The position numbers were made by a program, and so were the translations under genes. Positions 53,252-62,936 of a stretch of 64,000 bases of DNA are shown piece after piece. The stretch lies in assembly GCA_015057605.1 (NCBI GenBank), contig SVDX01000011.1, positions 1 through 64,000 of the forward strand, given 5' to 3'. The notes beneath the pieces were generated by a model that saw nothing but the letters and a program-made list of their open reading frames with translations, was not told the DNA's origin and searched no databases. This DNA is from Lachnospira sp. (GTDB lineage: Bacteria > Bacillota > Clostridia > Lachnospirales > Lachnospiraceae). The first letter of the stretch is position 1, and each line of letters opens with the position of its first letter.

Positions 53252-54604
53252 TTATTTCGAAAGTAGGCAAACAGTCTCCACATGGCTCGTCGAAGGGAAC
53301 ATATCCACCGCACAAACCTTTTCTACCTTATAACCATTTTCCTGTAATATAACCAAATCTCTTGCAAGACTTGTTGGTTTACAAGAAATATATACCATCT
53401 TTTCTACGCCATAAGCAATAATCTTAGCTAATGCTTTTGGATTAATGCCATCACGCGGTGGGTCAAGTACTATAAGGTCTGGTTTTTCCTTTATTGTATC
53501 AATTACCTTTAGAACATCGCCTGCGATAAATTTGCAGTTTTCAAGTCCATTTAGCATTGCATTTATCTTAGCTGCTTCAACGGCTTCTTCCACTATTTCA
53601 ACGCCTACAACTTTTTTTGCAACAGGCGCTAAAATCTGTGCTATTGTACCGGTTCCGCTGTACAAATCAAATATCACCTTATCATTGGTTGTACCAATGT
53701 ATTCTCTTGCTTTTTCATATAGCAACTCTGCTCCAAGAGAATTTGTCTGAAAGAATGAAAATGGTGATATTTTAAACAAAAGGCCAAGTAGTGACTCATA
53801 AAAATAGTCCTGTCCGTATAAGGTTCTTGTGGAATCATTTTGCACCACATCAGCAAGACTGTCATTAAATGTATGTAATACACCAACGATAGTTCCTGAA
53901 AGCTTAAGCTCTAACAGCTTAGAAACCAATTCCTTCATATCTACATTCATTTGTGTTGTTGTAACTATATCTACTAATATGTCCTGTGTTTTTACGGCTT
54001 TTCTTACTAACAAATGTCTCAAATAGCCTGTATGCTGCATTTTATGATAAAATGGTATCTCGGGTCTTTCTTTAAAAAATTCTAATACACATTTTAATAT
54101 TTCGTTGTAATCACTGTCTACAATCTGGCAATCATCTACAGTTACAATATCATGGAAGCTACCCTTTTTGTGCATACCAAGCGCCAATGGTCCATCTTTA
54201 TATTCATCGCCAAAGGAATATTCCATCTTATTGCGATAAGCAGTATTAACAGGGCTTGCGATAATTCCTTCAAATTCGTAATCGCTACATACAGCATCAA
54301 TAATTTCCTTTACCTGACGTTCCTTTAGCTTAAGCTGTTCCTCGTATGCAAGTGTTTGATATGTACAACCGCCACATACGCCAAAATGCTTACATGGCGT
54401 AGCCGTCTCAAGTGGCGATTTTTCAAGCACCTCTAATATACGGCCTTCTGCCTTACCCTTTCTAAGCTTACTTATCATAAATTTAAGTTTTTGACCTTCA
54501 ATGGCATTCTTAACAACACATTTGCCACCTTCAAACTCTATATGGCATTTATTAGGGAATTCTACCTTGCTTACAATTCCTTCGTAAATTTCACCTTTCT
54601 TCAT
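53252..54604 (-). CDS. rlmD: 23S rRNA (uracil-C5)-methyltransferase, TrmA/RlmD family
   Basis: 450 residues. TRAM domain at the N-terminus (GEIYEGIVSKVEFPNKCHIEF), iron-sulphur cysteines CKHFGVCGGCTYQ, SAM-binding DLYSGTGTIAQILA and catalytic cysteine in SCKPTSLARDL. Methylates uracil in 23S rRNA (or tRNA); family members RlmD, RlmCD and TrmFO-like differ, so the exact target is not certain. RBS TGAGGAT. Confidence 0.88.
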   Translation of the reverse strand: MKKGEIYEGIVSKVEFPNKCHIEFEGGKCVVKNAIEGQKLKFMISKLRKGKAEGRILEVLEKSPLETATPCKHFGVCGGCTYQTLAYEEQLKLKERQVKEIIDAVCSDYEFEGIIASPVNTAYRNKMEYSFGDEYKDGPLALGMHKKGSFHDIVTVDDCQIVDSDYNEILKCVLEFFKERPEIPFYHKMQHTGYLRHLLVRKAVKTQDILVDIVTTTQMNVDMKELVSKLLELKLSGTIVGVLHTFNDSLADVVQNDSTRTLYGQDYFYESLLGLLFKISPFSFFQTNSLGAELLYEKAREYIGTTNDKVIFDLYSGTGTIAQILAPVAKKVVGVEIVEEAVEAAKINAMLNGLENCKFIAGDVLKVIDTIKEKPDLIVLDPPRDGINPKALAKIIAYGVEKMVYISCKPTSLARDLVILQENGYKVEKVCAVDMFPSTSHVETVCLLSK

Positions 54605-54618
54605 ATATCCTCATTTCT

Positions 54619-54639
54619 TGTCAAATTTTAAATTTGACA
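54619..54639. repeat. Perfect palindrome upstream of rlmD
   Basis: Ten-base arms TGTCAAATTT (54619-54628) and AAATTTGACA (54630-54639) with one central T. It lies just upstream of the rlmD start. Might be an operator or a weak hairpin; no T tract follows. Confidence 0.4.
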
Positions 54640-54663
54640 TTACAAATTCCTGACTTGAAAAAT

Positions 54664-54685
54664 AGCTGTTACTATTGTAACAGCT
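54664..54685 (-). terminator. Terminator of the 88-residue protein gene
   Basis: Stem AGCTGTTAC (54664-54672) / GTAACAGCT (54677-54685), loop TATT, with a T5 tract on the minus strand. It lies 18 bases after the gene stop. Confidence 0.8.
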
Positions 54686-54703
54686 ACTATTCATATAAGA
54701 TAA

Positions 54704-54970
54704 TTATTCTTCTACAAATCCATCTTCTTCTGCGAAAAAGTCATCTTCGAATTCGTTACCTTCGAAATCTTCTTCAAAATCTTCTAAATAATCTGGTGTA
54801 AAATATCTGTAAACGGCGTATGCAATACCTGCAATCGCTACTACTGCGCCGATGATTGCTAATACCCAAACTACAGTTTTACACTTCTTAGTTTCAGCTA
54901 TCTCTTCGTCTTTCTTGCGAATAATATCGTTTAACTTTGTTGCTGCTATTAATTCTTCAAATTTGCTCAT
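54704..54970 (-). CDS. Small acidic membrane protein, unknown
   Basis: 88 residues. A charged helical N-terminus (FEELIAATKLNDIIRKKDEEIAE), a membrane span (about 33-53) and a strongly acidic tail (DFEEDFEGNEFEDDFFAEEDG). No family recognised. RBS AAGGGAG. Monocistronic between terminators. Confidence 0.65.
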   Translation of the reverse strand: MSKFEELIAATKLNDIIRKKDEEIAETKKCKTVVWVLAIIGAVVAIAGIAYAVYRYFTPDYLEDFEEDFEGNEFEDDFFAEEDGFVEE

Positions 54971-55046
54971 AGCTAACGCTCCCTTCTGTTTTCAAAATAC
55001 GTTACACTTATTATAACACTATTTCTAAAAATTTACTACTACTTTT

Positions 55047-57275
55047 TTATATGCATTTAGATAAATTTGCAAATGCCGCAAACATTTTCTTGGTTCCAAA
55101 TGCATCAAATGTCACTGTAACCTCATAGTCACGGCCACCTTTTACAATATTTATTACTGTTCCTTCACCAAATCTGATATGCTTTACTCTATCGCCAACT
55201 TCATAGCTTAATCCTGCATTTTGGTCTACAGTCCCAAAGTTCTTTGGTTCTTGTGTTGCTGTATAAATAGTACGCGCTGGCGGTGTTTTTGTTGCATATT
55301 GCTTTTCAAATACAGGTTCATTGCTTTGTTCCCTTGGCATTTTACCATTTATTGAAAAAATGAATTCCTTAGGTATTTCATTTACAAAACGCGAAACCTT
55401 GCTATATCTTGTTTCACCACGTACCATACGTTGCTTTGCAGAGGTTATAACTAATTTTTCCATAGCTCTTGTGATACCTACATAGCAAAGTCGTCTTTCT
55501 TCTTCAAGTTCGGATGCATCGCCCTCAGTTATAGACATATAGCTTGGGAAAAGTCCGTCCTCCATACCGCTTAGATACACCACTGGAAATTCAAGTCCCT
55601 TTGCACTATGAAGTGTCATAAGCGACACTACGTTGTTATCTTCACTATGATTATCAATGTCTGCGATAAGCGATACCTCTTCAAGAAATTCACTTAAATT
55701 AGGATCTTCTGCATTTTCTTCATAGGTTACAACCTTAGTTATGAATTCATCAATATTTTCTTTTCTTGCATTGTATTCTAACTCATCCTCTGACTCTTTA
55801 AGATACTCAAGGTATTGTGTTGTTTCAAGTATATCCTCAACTAATTCTTTTAAGGATATGTACTCTGCTTTGCTTCTTGCAACCGAAATTACATTCGTAA
55901 AGCCTTCTATCTTAAGTGCTGTTTTACCCAAACCCGGAATAAGATTAGCTTCTTTTAGGGCATCATAAAAGCCCATATCTTTTTCTATTGCATAATCGCT
56001 TATCTTAGCTATACTTGTAGCTCCAATGCCTCTTTTAGGAACATTGATAATACGCTTAATTGCAAGCTCGTCTCTTGCATTGTCAATGGTCTTTAAATAT
56101 GCCAAAATGTCCTTAATCTCTTTACGTTGATAGAAATTTTGTCCACCATATATTCTGTACGGAATATTGTTTAATATGCATTTTTCTTCTAAAATACGTG
56201 ACTGTGCATTAGTTCTGTAAAGAATTGCATAATCACTATATTTGCGATTTTCTTTAATTGCAGTTTTTGCAATATCGCTGGCAATTCCGTCCGCTTCTTC
56301 ATAGGCTGTATCATATTGAGCATATATCACCTTGCCGCCTTCGCCCTTATTGCACCAAAGTGACTTATCTTTTCGGCTTATATTATTCTTAATTACCGCA
56401 TTTGCAACGTTAAGAATATTGCCTGTTGAACGATAATTTTGCTCAAGCTTAATAACTCTTGCATCGCTGTAATATTTTTCAAAATTTAATATATTACCAA
56501 TATTAGCGCCTCTAAATTTGTAAATTGACTGATCATCATCACCAACAACACAAATATTTTTATATTTATTTGCTAGCAAATGTACAAGCTTAAACTGTGC
56601 TGTATTAGTATCCTGATACTCGTCCACCATAATATACTTAAAGCGGTTTTGATAGTATTCAAGCACGTCAACATTTACTCTTAAAAGCTCCACTGTTTTA
56701 AATATAAGGTCATCAAAATCAAGTGCGTTATTCTTCTTTAAAAGCTTTTGGTATTCCTCATAAATATTCGCCTCACGCCCAGCCTTAAAATCTCCCATTG
56801 CATCAAGTTTTACATCTGCTGGCGTCTTAAGCTCATTCTTAGCTGAAGAAATCATTGACAAAACGACGCCCTCTTTATAATACTTAGGGTCATAATCAAG
56901 GTTTTTGATTGCCTCCTTTACAACCTGCTTTTGGTCGTCCGTATCATAAATGGTAAAATTATTATCATATCCAAGTCTGTCTATGTATCTTCTTAAAATC
57001 TTTACACAAGCCGAGTGAAATGTGCTTACCCATATGCTCTCTGCACCAAAATCGACAATTCTGTCAACTCTTTCGCGCATCTCTCCTGCTGCCTTATTAG
57101 TAAATGTTATCGCCATAATATTATATGGATTAACGCCACATTCAGATATAAGATACGCTATTCTGTGTGTTAAAACGCGAGTCTTACCAGAACCAGCACC
57201 AGCAAGTATAAGCAACGGTCCTTCCGTGCAAAATACCGCCTCTTTTTGATTTTCATTAAGTGAATCATATATACT
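55047..57275 (-). CDS. pcrA: ATP-dependent DNA helicase PcrA/UvrD
   Basis: 742 residues. UvrD-family SF1A helicase: Walker A GAGSGKT, motif II DEYQDTN, GDDDQSIYKFRGA, QNYRS, VSLMTLHSAKGLEFP and C-terminal YVGITRAME. It unwinds DNA 3' to 5' in repair and plasmid replication. ATG 57275 preferred, following GGAAGG; the longer frame from 57305 adds MFHWEGMKF without its own site. C-terminal about 60 residues are Tudor-like (VGDRVKHIRFGEGTVINI) as in PcrA. Confidence 0.94.
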   Translation of the reverse strand, partial: SIYDSLNENQKEAVFCTEGPLLILAGAGSGKTRVLTHRIAYLISECGVNPYNIMAITFTNKAAGEMRERVDRIVDFGAESIWVSTFHSACVKILRRYIDRLGYDNNFTIYDTDDQKQVVKEAIKNLDYDPKYYKEGVVLSMISSAKNELKTPADVKLDAMGDFKAGREANIYEEYQKLLKKNNALDFDDLIFKTVELLRVNVDVLEYYQNRFKYIMVDEYQDTNTAQFKLVHLLANKYKNICVVGDDDQSIYKFRGANIGNILNFEKYYSDARVIKLEQNYRSTGNILNVANAVIKNNISRKDKSLWCNKGEGGKVIYAQYDTAYEEADGIASDIAKTAIKENRKYSDYAILYRTNAQSRILEEKCILNNIPYRIYGGQNFYQRKEIKDILAYLKTIDNARDELAIKRIINVPKRGIGATSIAKISDYAIEKDMGFYDALKEANLIPGLGKTALKIEGFTNVISVARSKAEYISLKELVEDILETTQYLEYLKESEDELEYNARKENIDEFITKVVTYEENAEDPNLSEFLEEVSLIADIDNHSEDNNVVSLMTLHSAKGLEFPVVYLSGMEDGLFPSYMSITEGDASELEEERRLCYVGITRAMEKLVITSAKQRMVRGETRYSKVSRFVNEIPKEFIFSINGKMPREQSNEPVFEKQYATKTPPARTIYTATQEPKNFGTVDQNAGLSYEVGDRVKHIRFGEGTVINIVKGGRDYEVTVTFDAFGTKKMFAAFANLSKCI

Positions 57276-57354
57276 CATAAATTTCATTCCTTCCCAATGA
57301 AACAATTATAATACATTTCAAATATTTTTTAAAGTATTGGGCAAAATATTTAGC

Positions 57355-57849
57355 ATGAGAGATGATATTATTTGGTTAAAAAACAATGTTCCTATGAGAA
57401 AACGCGAACTTTTAAGCGATAAAACCTATTTAAAATGTGTGTCAGATTTAATTGAGCATCCATTAATTCGCTCGATGAATTTCTATTATATGCACGGTGG
57501 CAATTCTTGCTTAGCACACAGCTTAGACGTATCCTATCTGTCTTATAAATTTTGCAAAAAATACGGTTTTAATTACAAAGCAGCTGCAAGAGCCGGGCTT
57601 TTACACGATTTTTTCCTATATGACTGGCATGATAAATATTTTGCATACCACCTTCGTTACCTTCATGGAATTTCACATCCACGCATTGCCCTTAAGAACG
57701 CAAAACAGCATTTTCACTTATCTAAGCTTGAAGAAAATGCCATTCTTAGGCATATGTTTCCATTCACACCTCTACCGCCTCGAAGTGTTGAAGGAATTAT
57801 TATAAGCCATTTTGACAAATGCTGTGCATTCTGTGAAAAATTCGCTTGA
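57355..57849 (+). CDS. HD-domain hydrolase
   Basis: 164 residues from ATG 57355, or 170 from TTG 57337. HD motif GLLHDFF (about 89) with upstream HSLDVSYLS metal histidine and NAILRHMFP, so an HDIG-like metal phosphohydrolase. Substrate unknown. A TATAAT lies at 57307-57312 upstream. The ribosome-binding site is unclear, so the start is uncertain. Confidence 0.8.
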   Translation: MRDDIIWLKNNVPMRKRELLSDKTYLKCVSDLIEHPLIRSMNFYYMHGGNSCLAHSLDVSYLSYKFCKKYGFNYKAAARAGLLHDFFLYDWHDKYFAYHLRYLHGISHPRIALKNAKQHFHLSKLEENAILRHMFPFTPLPPRSVEGIIISHFDKCCAFCEKFA

Positions 57850-57913
57850 TATATAGTTTTAAATACTATATAATAAAATATGTATATACAATTTTGGAAT
57901 AGGATGAATTACT

Positions 57914-58588
57914 ATGGATATGGAAAATACCGATTTTATTAAATCCGTACTTAAAAATCTTTCAAAAACAGAATATATTAAGCCGGATGAGATACCTAAT
58001 ATAGACTTATATATGGATCAGGTAACAACTTTTATGGAAGCACACTTAGGCGATGCTAAGCGTTTTGAGGATGATAAGATATTAACCAAGACAATGATTA
58101 ATAATTATGCCAAGAACGACCTCTTACCACCACCTATTAAGAAAAAGTATTCTAAGGAACATATAATTGCATTGATTTTCATTTATTATTACAAGAACAT
58201 CTTGTCTATCAATGATATCAAAAAGCTTATCAATCCTTTAACTGACAACTTTTTCGAGGGTAAGGGTGCCACCTCATTTGATGCAATTTATAAAGAAATC
58301 TACCGTTTAGAAAAGGCGCAGCTTTTAAACATTTCTAAAGATGTTACTTCAAAATCAGAGATTGCCAGCTCAGCCTTTGAAAATGTTAAGAATTCAAAAG
58401 ATCGTGATTATTTACAACTGTTTGCATTTATCTCATTATTAAGCTTTGATATTGTTTTAAAGAAGCACATTATCGAAAGTATTATTGATGACTTACTTTC
58501 TGATAAAACAGCAACAGTTGAGAAAACTACAGAAAAAGCCCCTAAGGAGGCTCCAAAGGAAAAAGCTAAAAAGAAAGATAAAAAATAA
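57914..58588 (+). CDS. DUF1836 family protein
   Basis: 224 residues, cytoplasmic. The DUF1836 pattern (LTKTMINNYAKNDLLPPPIKKKYSKEHIIALIFIYYYKNILSINDIKKLINPL, about 55-105) contains a MerR-like winged helix, suggesting DNA binding. The C-terminal tail is very lysine-rich (KAPKEAPKEKAKKKDKK). RBS AGGATG. Terminator follows. Confidence 0.82.
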   Translation: MDMENTDFIKSVLKNLSKTEYIKPDEIPNIDLYMDQVTTFMEAHLGDAKRFEDDKILTKTMINNYAKNDLLPPPIKKKYSKEHIIALIFIYYYKNILSINDIKKLINPLTDNFFEGKGATSFDAIYKEIYRLEKAQLLNISKDVTSKSEIASSAFENVKNSKDRDYLQLFAFISLLSFDIVLKKHIIESIIDDLLSDKTATVEKTTEKAPKEAPKEKAKKKDKK

Positions 58589-58611
58589 GAGTTCATACGA
58601 ACTCTTATTTT
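58582..58611. terminator. Bidirectional terminator after DUF1836 and YerC genes
   Basis: Perfect stem AAAATAAGAGTTC (58582-58594) / GAACTCTTATTTT (58599-58611) with loop ATAC and T runs on both strands at a convergent junction. Confidence 0.85.
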
Positions 58612-58613
58612 CT

Positions 58614-58919
58614 TTATTCTAATTCTTTTTCTTGTCCCTTGGTTCTTGCAAATACCATATCATAGCCGTCGTTACCATAGTTAAGTGAACGATTAACTCT
58701 GCTTATAGTAGCTGTAGATGCTCCTGTTCTTTCTGCTATATCAAGATATGTCTTTTGCATTCTCAACATTCTTGCTACGTCATAACGTTGTGATAAAGAT
58801 AAAATCTCATTAACTGTACAGATATCTTCAAAAAATGCGTAACATTCATCAATATTCTCTAATGTCAATATAGCTTCAAATAAATGATTAACCGCATTAG
58901 TTCTTATATTCTTTCCCAT
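58614..58919 (-). CDS. YerC/YecD (TrpR-related) DNA-binding protein
   Basis: 101 residues. TrpR-like helix-turn-helix: LSLSQRYDVARMLRMQKTYLDIAERTGASTATISRVNRSLNYGNDGY. The ATG at 58919 follows AAAGGAG; the earlier start has no site. A family widespread in Firmicutes near pcrA, as here, but its targets are unknown. Confidence 0.87.
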   Translation of the reverse strand: MGKNIRTNAVNHLFEAILTLENIDECYAFFEDICTVNEILSLSQRYDVARMLRMQKTYLDIAERTGASTATISRVNRSLNYGNDGYDMVFARTKGQEKELE

Positions 58920-58986
58920 AATTTCATTCTCCTTTGCCAATACTGTTCTTGTATATATTAACATACTAAAGTTTTAAAGTAAAGAA

Positions 58987-59703
58987 TTAAATTAGATTTG
59001 TGAGATATTTTTCCAATTTATCAAATGATGTGTTAACTATAAGTTCCATAGGAAACTCTATTTTTTCTATAAGTGGCATAAGATTTTCGAAGTTACAAAT
59101 GCGATTTCCTATATGTGCATCGCTTCCAAGTATAACAGGCACCTTATGCTCCTTGCACAGCTGTAAAATAAGCTCATCATTCTGAGCCGCATTTTTTCTT
59201 GGTCCCTTAGGATTAAGCGAAGCATTATTAATTTCTAATAGAGTATTATATTCCTTGGATGCCATTACTATTTTTTCATAGTCCAATGGATATCTGCTAT
59301 CATCCGGATGTCCAATTATATTAATGTATGGATTTTTCATTGCATTTATAACTGCATTAGTGTTGTATTCCACCGTATTAGGCTTCATACAAGGTGTATG
59401 CATACTTGCAATAACTACATCCAAGCGCTTTAACAGCCCATTTGACAAATCCACCTCTCCCAAATCATTAAGAATATTTACCTCAGCTCCTAAAAAGAGC
59501 TTAACTCCAAACTTTTCTCTTGGAACAATGTGAAGATTTTGAAAGTAAAATTCATGACAGGTTCCAGGCATCATTGGTGCATGTTCTGTTATACCCAAAT
59601 GTGTAACACCTTTATCTGCAGCATATTTTGCCATTTCATCAATTGTATTAAATGCATGCCCACTTGCAATAGAATGAGTATGCAAATCAATAGTCATATT
59701 CAT
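58987..59703 (-). CDS. PHP-domain phosphatase (YcdX family)
   Basis: 238 residues. PHP metal-binding histidines DLHTHSIASGH, ITEHAPMM, GAEVNI, HTPCM, IGHPDD and SDAH. Cytoplasmic phosphatase of unknown natural substrate. Monocistronic or co-transcribed with pdxY (13-base gap). Confidence 0.88.
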   Translation of the reverse strand: MNMTIDLHTHSIASGHAFNTIDEMAKYAADKGVTHLGITEHAPMMPGTCHEFYFQNLHIVPREKFGVKLFLGAEVNILNDLGEVDLSNGLLKRLDVVIASMHTPCMKPNTVEYNTNAVINAMKNPYINIIGHPDDSRYPLDYEKIVMASKEYNTLLEINNASLNPKGPRKNAAQNDELILQLCKEHKVPVILGSDAHIGNRICNFENLMPLIEKIEFPMELIVNTSFDKLEKYLTNLI

Positions 59704-59716
59704 ACTTTACATCTTC

Positions 59717-60544
59717 CTACCTTAAATATTTTAAATGCTCTTCAAATGCGATTCCATCCTCTAAAGGTATATCTAATGCATTTGTCTTTATAACAGCCTT
59801 TTTTATAAAATCGCTTGCCTTTTTAACAGAGGCATATATATCCTTACCATTTACAGCATCAGCCGCTATTATTGAAGAAAATACATCGCCTGTTCCAGCA
59901 CGTTCTTCACCTACGCGTTTAGTCTTACAGCATTTTACTTCCTGATTCTTTTGATAAATGTAATTAACCAAATATGAACCTCTTTTTACACCTGTAATTA
60001 CAACCTTTTTAGGACCCATATCAATAAGACTTTTTCCTACTTGCATAAGCTCTTTATTAGTTATATTTTCATTGTATGGTTTATCTACCAAAATCATTGC
60101 CTCTGTAAGATTTGGTGTTATTATATCAGCACAGTTCACCAACTGTCTCATTTCATTACACATCGCATCTGTGTATGTCTCGTAACGCACACCATTGTCT
60201 GCCATAATAGGATCTACTATGACAAGAGCATTGTCCTTTTTAAATTCATGGATAAATTGCTTAACAATCTCTATTTGCTTTTCAGAACCTAAAAAGCCTG
60301 TGTAAATACCATCAAATTTAAGTCCCAATTTGCCCCACATATCAATATATGTCTGCATTTTATCCGTATAATCATCAAAGAAATACTGTGGATATGCCGT
60401 ATGATTTGAGAAAATGGATGTTGGAATTGGACAGCACTGTATTCCTAAATGTGATATTATCGGAAGCGCCACTGTAATTGAGCACCTTCCAAATCCCGAA
60501 ATATCATTAATCACCGCTATTTTTTTCTGATTATTATGTGACAT
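59717..60544 (-). CDS. pdxY: Pyridoxamine kinase
   Basis: 275 residues. Ribokinase-type kinase that phosphorylates vitamin B6 vitamers for pyridoxal phosphate salvage. The family start VINDISGFGRCSITVALPIISHLG and the ATP-binding GERAGTGDVFSSIIAADAVNG with catalytic Asp are present. PDXY/PdxK/ThiD-like distinction rests on family features. RBS AGGTAGGG. Confidence 0.88.
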   Translation of the reverse strand: MSHNNQKKIAVINDISGFGRCSITVALPIISHLGIQCCPIPTSIFSNHTAYPQYFFDDYTDKMQTYIDMWGKLGLKFDGIYTGFLGSEKQIEIVKQFIHEFKKDNALVIVDPIMADNGVRYETYTDAMCNEMRQLVNCADIITPNLTEAMILVDKPYNENITNKELMQVGKSLIDMGPKKVVITGVKRGSYLVNYIYQKNQEVKCCKTKRVGEERAGTGDVFSSIIAADAVNGKDIYASVKKASDFIKKAVIKTNALDIPLEDGIAFEEHLKYLR

Positions 60545-60552
60545 AAAATTCC

Positions 60553-61482
60553 CTACCTTAAGAATTTATTTTTCCTGTTCTTTCTTAAATCTCTTACTTC
60601 AATTCGTTCTCTCTTTAAAATATGCCCCATATACTTCTTTTGCAATCTGTACACAAGATATATTGCCGCCACAATAACTGCTACTTCTGCTGTAAATATA
60701 ATCTGAATGTTAGCAAGCTTAACTCGTCTTATATCGCTTAATACAGTGAGTGCGCCGTAAGTAAATATTGGCAAAAGTATCCATACCTTTGGTATCTGCT
60801 TATTAAATACACCATATATAACAAGCGAACCCATTATTGTAAAGCCCGCTATAAATAATACTGAAAAGCCTTCAAACAAAAAGCATACTGGACTTTCTGT
60901 TATAAGTCCATTAATTGCAGATGCCATTTCATAATATTCAGCATTTGTAGCTTCTTTTGAAAGTGCACCTATTACACCACCAACATCATTGATATAATCT
61001 GATATCGCCGCATTGTATACATAGCTAATTGCAGGTATTACCGAAACACCTATAGCAACACCAAGTCCACAATACATCGCTTCACCCGGTGCATTTACTC
61101 TTTCATAGCCCAACCATACAGGAACGTATACGCTAAGAACATAGGCTGCTGAAAGCATTATTCCATTTAAAATAATTTTAATAACATTACTGTTGCCAAC
61201 TGTATCTCCTATACCAGGTAGCATAAGTATTATCATTGATAAAATCGAATACAGCAAATAAGGAAACATTATATAAGTCATTATACCAATTAAAATATTC
61301 GTAAATTTAGGCTTAAAACGTTTTCTTATAAGTATCAGTGCTGTAATAATTGTCATCAATAACAACACACTTCCTACATAAAAATAAAAAATTGTAATTG
61401 CCGGTACCTTCGCAGTCAAATCATAAACTACACCAGTTGAATTATCCGTCAAAAAATTTCCATCTAAAGTTAAATCTCTCAT
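60553..61482 (-). CDS. Multi-span membrane protein of unknown function
   Basis: 309 residues, about eight membrane spans, with an external loop near TDNSTGVVYDL and a basic cytoplasmic C-tail (KKYMGHILKRERIEVRDLRKNRKNKFLR). The layout is reminiscent of YhfC-type membrane proteins, but the diagnostic motifs are not seen. Start ATG 61482 follows TGGAG. It lies 8 bases before pdxY and shares its transcript. The upstream leader holds a strongly structured region. Confidence 0.65.
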   Translation of the reverse strand: MRDLTLDGNFLTDNSTGVVYDLTAKVPAITIFYFYVGSVLLLMTIITALILIRKRFKPKFTNILIGIMTYIMFPYLLYSILSMIILMLPGIGDTVGNSNVIKIILNGIMLSAAYVLSVYVPVWLGYERVNAPGEAMYCGLGVAIGVSVIPAISYVYNAAISDYINDVGGVIGALSKEATNAEYYEMASAINGLITESPVCFLFEGFSVLFIAGFTIMGSLVIYGVFNKQIPKVWILLPIFTYGALTVLSDIRRVKLANIQIIFTAEVAVIVAAIYLVYRLQKKYMGHILKRERIEVRDLRKNRKNKFLR

Positions 61483-61501
61483 AATAATCTCCATTCTAAA
61501 C

Positions 61502-61698
61502 AAAGTGGACAAGTCCGCTCTTAATTCGTGGTATTTACACTCCTATAGGACTTGTACACTTTAAGCGCCGAGCACGGTCGCGACAGCGACACCTTCCATT
61601 CGTGCAAGTGCGCATCCCACGGAGTGTTTTTGTTTAATAGAAAAGGCCTCTTTAGAGGAATTTACTATTAAACAAAAGAGCCGCCTATAGGCAGCTCT
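61502..61698. other. GC-rich hairpin-rich intergenic element, possible ncRNA or repeat
   Basis: The 305-base gap 61483-61787 has no gene. Its core holds three stem-loops: arms AAAGTGGACAAGTCC (61502-61516) and GGACTTGTACACTTT (61548-61562), 14 of 15 matched; perfect arms TTTTGTTTAATAG (61628-61640) and CTATTAAACAAAA (61665-61677) with an inner CCTCT/AGAGG; and AGAGC (61677-61681) / GCTCT (61694-61698) enclosing GCCTATAGGC. Between, 61563-61627 is markedly GC-rich against an AT-rich genome. Structure and composition resemble structural RNA or a mobile repeat; strand is not resolved. Confidence 0.55.
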
Positions 61699-61787
61699 GT
61701 AATAATCTCATTGTGTAAAACAATATACTCTTCTTAAAAAATCGAAATTTATATATAAGAAAAAGGCACACTGCAAAACTGCTTGGA

Positions 61788-61988
61788 TTATAATTTTACT
61801 ACATTAGTAGCTTGTGGTCCCTTGGCTCCGTTAACTACTTCAAACTCTACTTGGTTACCTTCTTCTAATGTCTTGTAACCTTCCATGTTAAGGCCTGAGT
61901 AGTGTACGAAAATATCATTACCCTGTTCATCTGAAATGAAGCCATAACCCTTTTGGTTGTTGAACCACTTTACTGTACCTTTGTTCAT
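61788..61988 (-). CDS. cspA: Cold-shock protein (CspA family)
   Basis: 66 residues. RNA-binding OB fold with RNP1 KGYGFIS and RNP2 DIFVHYS. The ATG at 61988 follows TTTGGAGGT; the upstream in-frame start lies in the ribosome-binding site. Single gene, about 75 bases of leader to the upstream hslO gene, a typical place for a cold-responsive leader. Numbering follows the family name only. Confidence 0.93.
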   Translation of the reverse strand: MNKGTVKWFNNQKGYGFISDEQGNDIFVHYSGLNMEGYKTLEEGNQVEFEVVNGAKGPQATNVVKL

Positions 61989-62064
61989 TTTAAGTACCTC
62001 CAAATTTAAATGTCGTTGTAATTTACAACACTATTATTTTAGCATTTTAAAGTAGTATTGTCAA

Positions 62065-62934
62065 TTATTTTAACATTCCTTTAAGTTCATCTACACTAAA
62101 ATTATATGCTGTATTACAGAAATGACAGTTAACTTCTATCGGTTTGTCTTCATCAATCATCTCCTGAATATCGTCCCTACCAATGCTTATAATAGCCTTT
62201 TCTACTCTTTCCTTCGTGCAGTTGCAATAGAACTTAGTAGGTATTTTATCTGTTATTTCAAGCTCCATATCACCTAAAATGTATTCTAATATATCCTCTG
62301 GTGACATACCCTTTTCAAGCATTTGCGTAACGGAGTTAATCTCTGTAATTCTCTTTTCAAGCTGGTCAATGATTTCGTCCGTTACATTTGGCATAAGCTG
62401 AATTATAAAGCCACCGCTTTGCTTTACTGTATTGTCACGGTTCATAAGCACACCCAAACCAACCGATGAAGGTGTTTGCTCACTTGTTGCATAATAGTAT
62501 GTTATGTCCTCTGCGATTTCACCGCTTACTAACACTGTCTGTCCTACATATGGTTCCTTAAGTCCAACATCTCTGATAACATTTAGTATGCCATTTCCTA
62601 CAGCCGCCCTTACATCAAGTTTACCCTTTTCATTGGCTGGAATAATCACATTCGGATTAAACACATAGCCTTTAACATTCGCCTTGTTGTCTGCTGTAAC
62701 TATAATTCCTTCAATAGGACCATCGCCTCTTATCTGAAGTGTAAGTAAATCCTTATCACCCTTCATCATTACGCCCATCATAGCGCCTGCTGCCAAAAGT
62801 CTTCCAAGCGCCGCTGTAGCGACAGGACTTGTATTGTGAATAGCGCGTGCATGCTCTGTTATTTCTCTAGTCGTTGCGGCAAATGCTCTTATCATTCCAT
62901 TCGCTGCCATCGCTCTTACTATATAGTCGTTCAT
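62065..62934 (-). CDS. hslO: Hsp33 redox-regulated chaperone
   Basis: 289 residues. C-terminal zinc centre CNCTKERV and CHFCN (four cysteines) is the redox switch. N-terminal MNDYIVRAMAANGMIRAFAATT and MMKGDKDLLTLQIRGDGPI are family marks. Active as holdase under oxidation. The gene lies 2 bases after the methyltransferase gene stop. RBS GGAAGGAA. Confidence 0.95.
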   Translation of the reverse strand: MNDYIVRAMAANGMIRAFAATTREITEHARAIHNTSPVATAALGRLLAAGAMMGVMMKGDKDLLTLQIRGDGPIEGIIVTADNKANVKGYVFNPNVIIPANEKGKLDVRAAVGNGILNVIRDVGLKEPYVGQTVLVSGEIAEDITYYYATSEQTPSSVGLGVLMNRDNTVKQSGGFIIQLMPNVTDEIIDQLEKRITEINSVTQMLEKGMSPEDILEYILGDMELEITDKIPTKFYCNCTKERVEKAIISIGRDDIQEMIDEDKPIEVNCHFCNTAYNFSVDELKGMLK

Positions 62935-62936
62935 TC

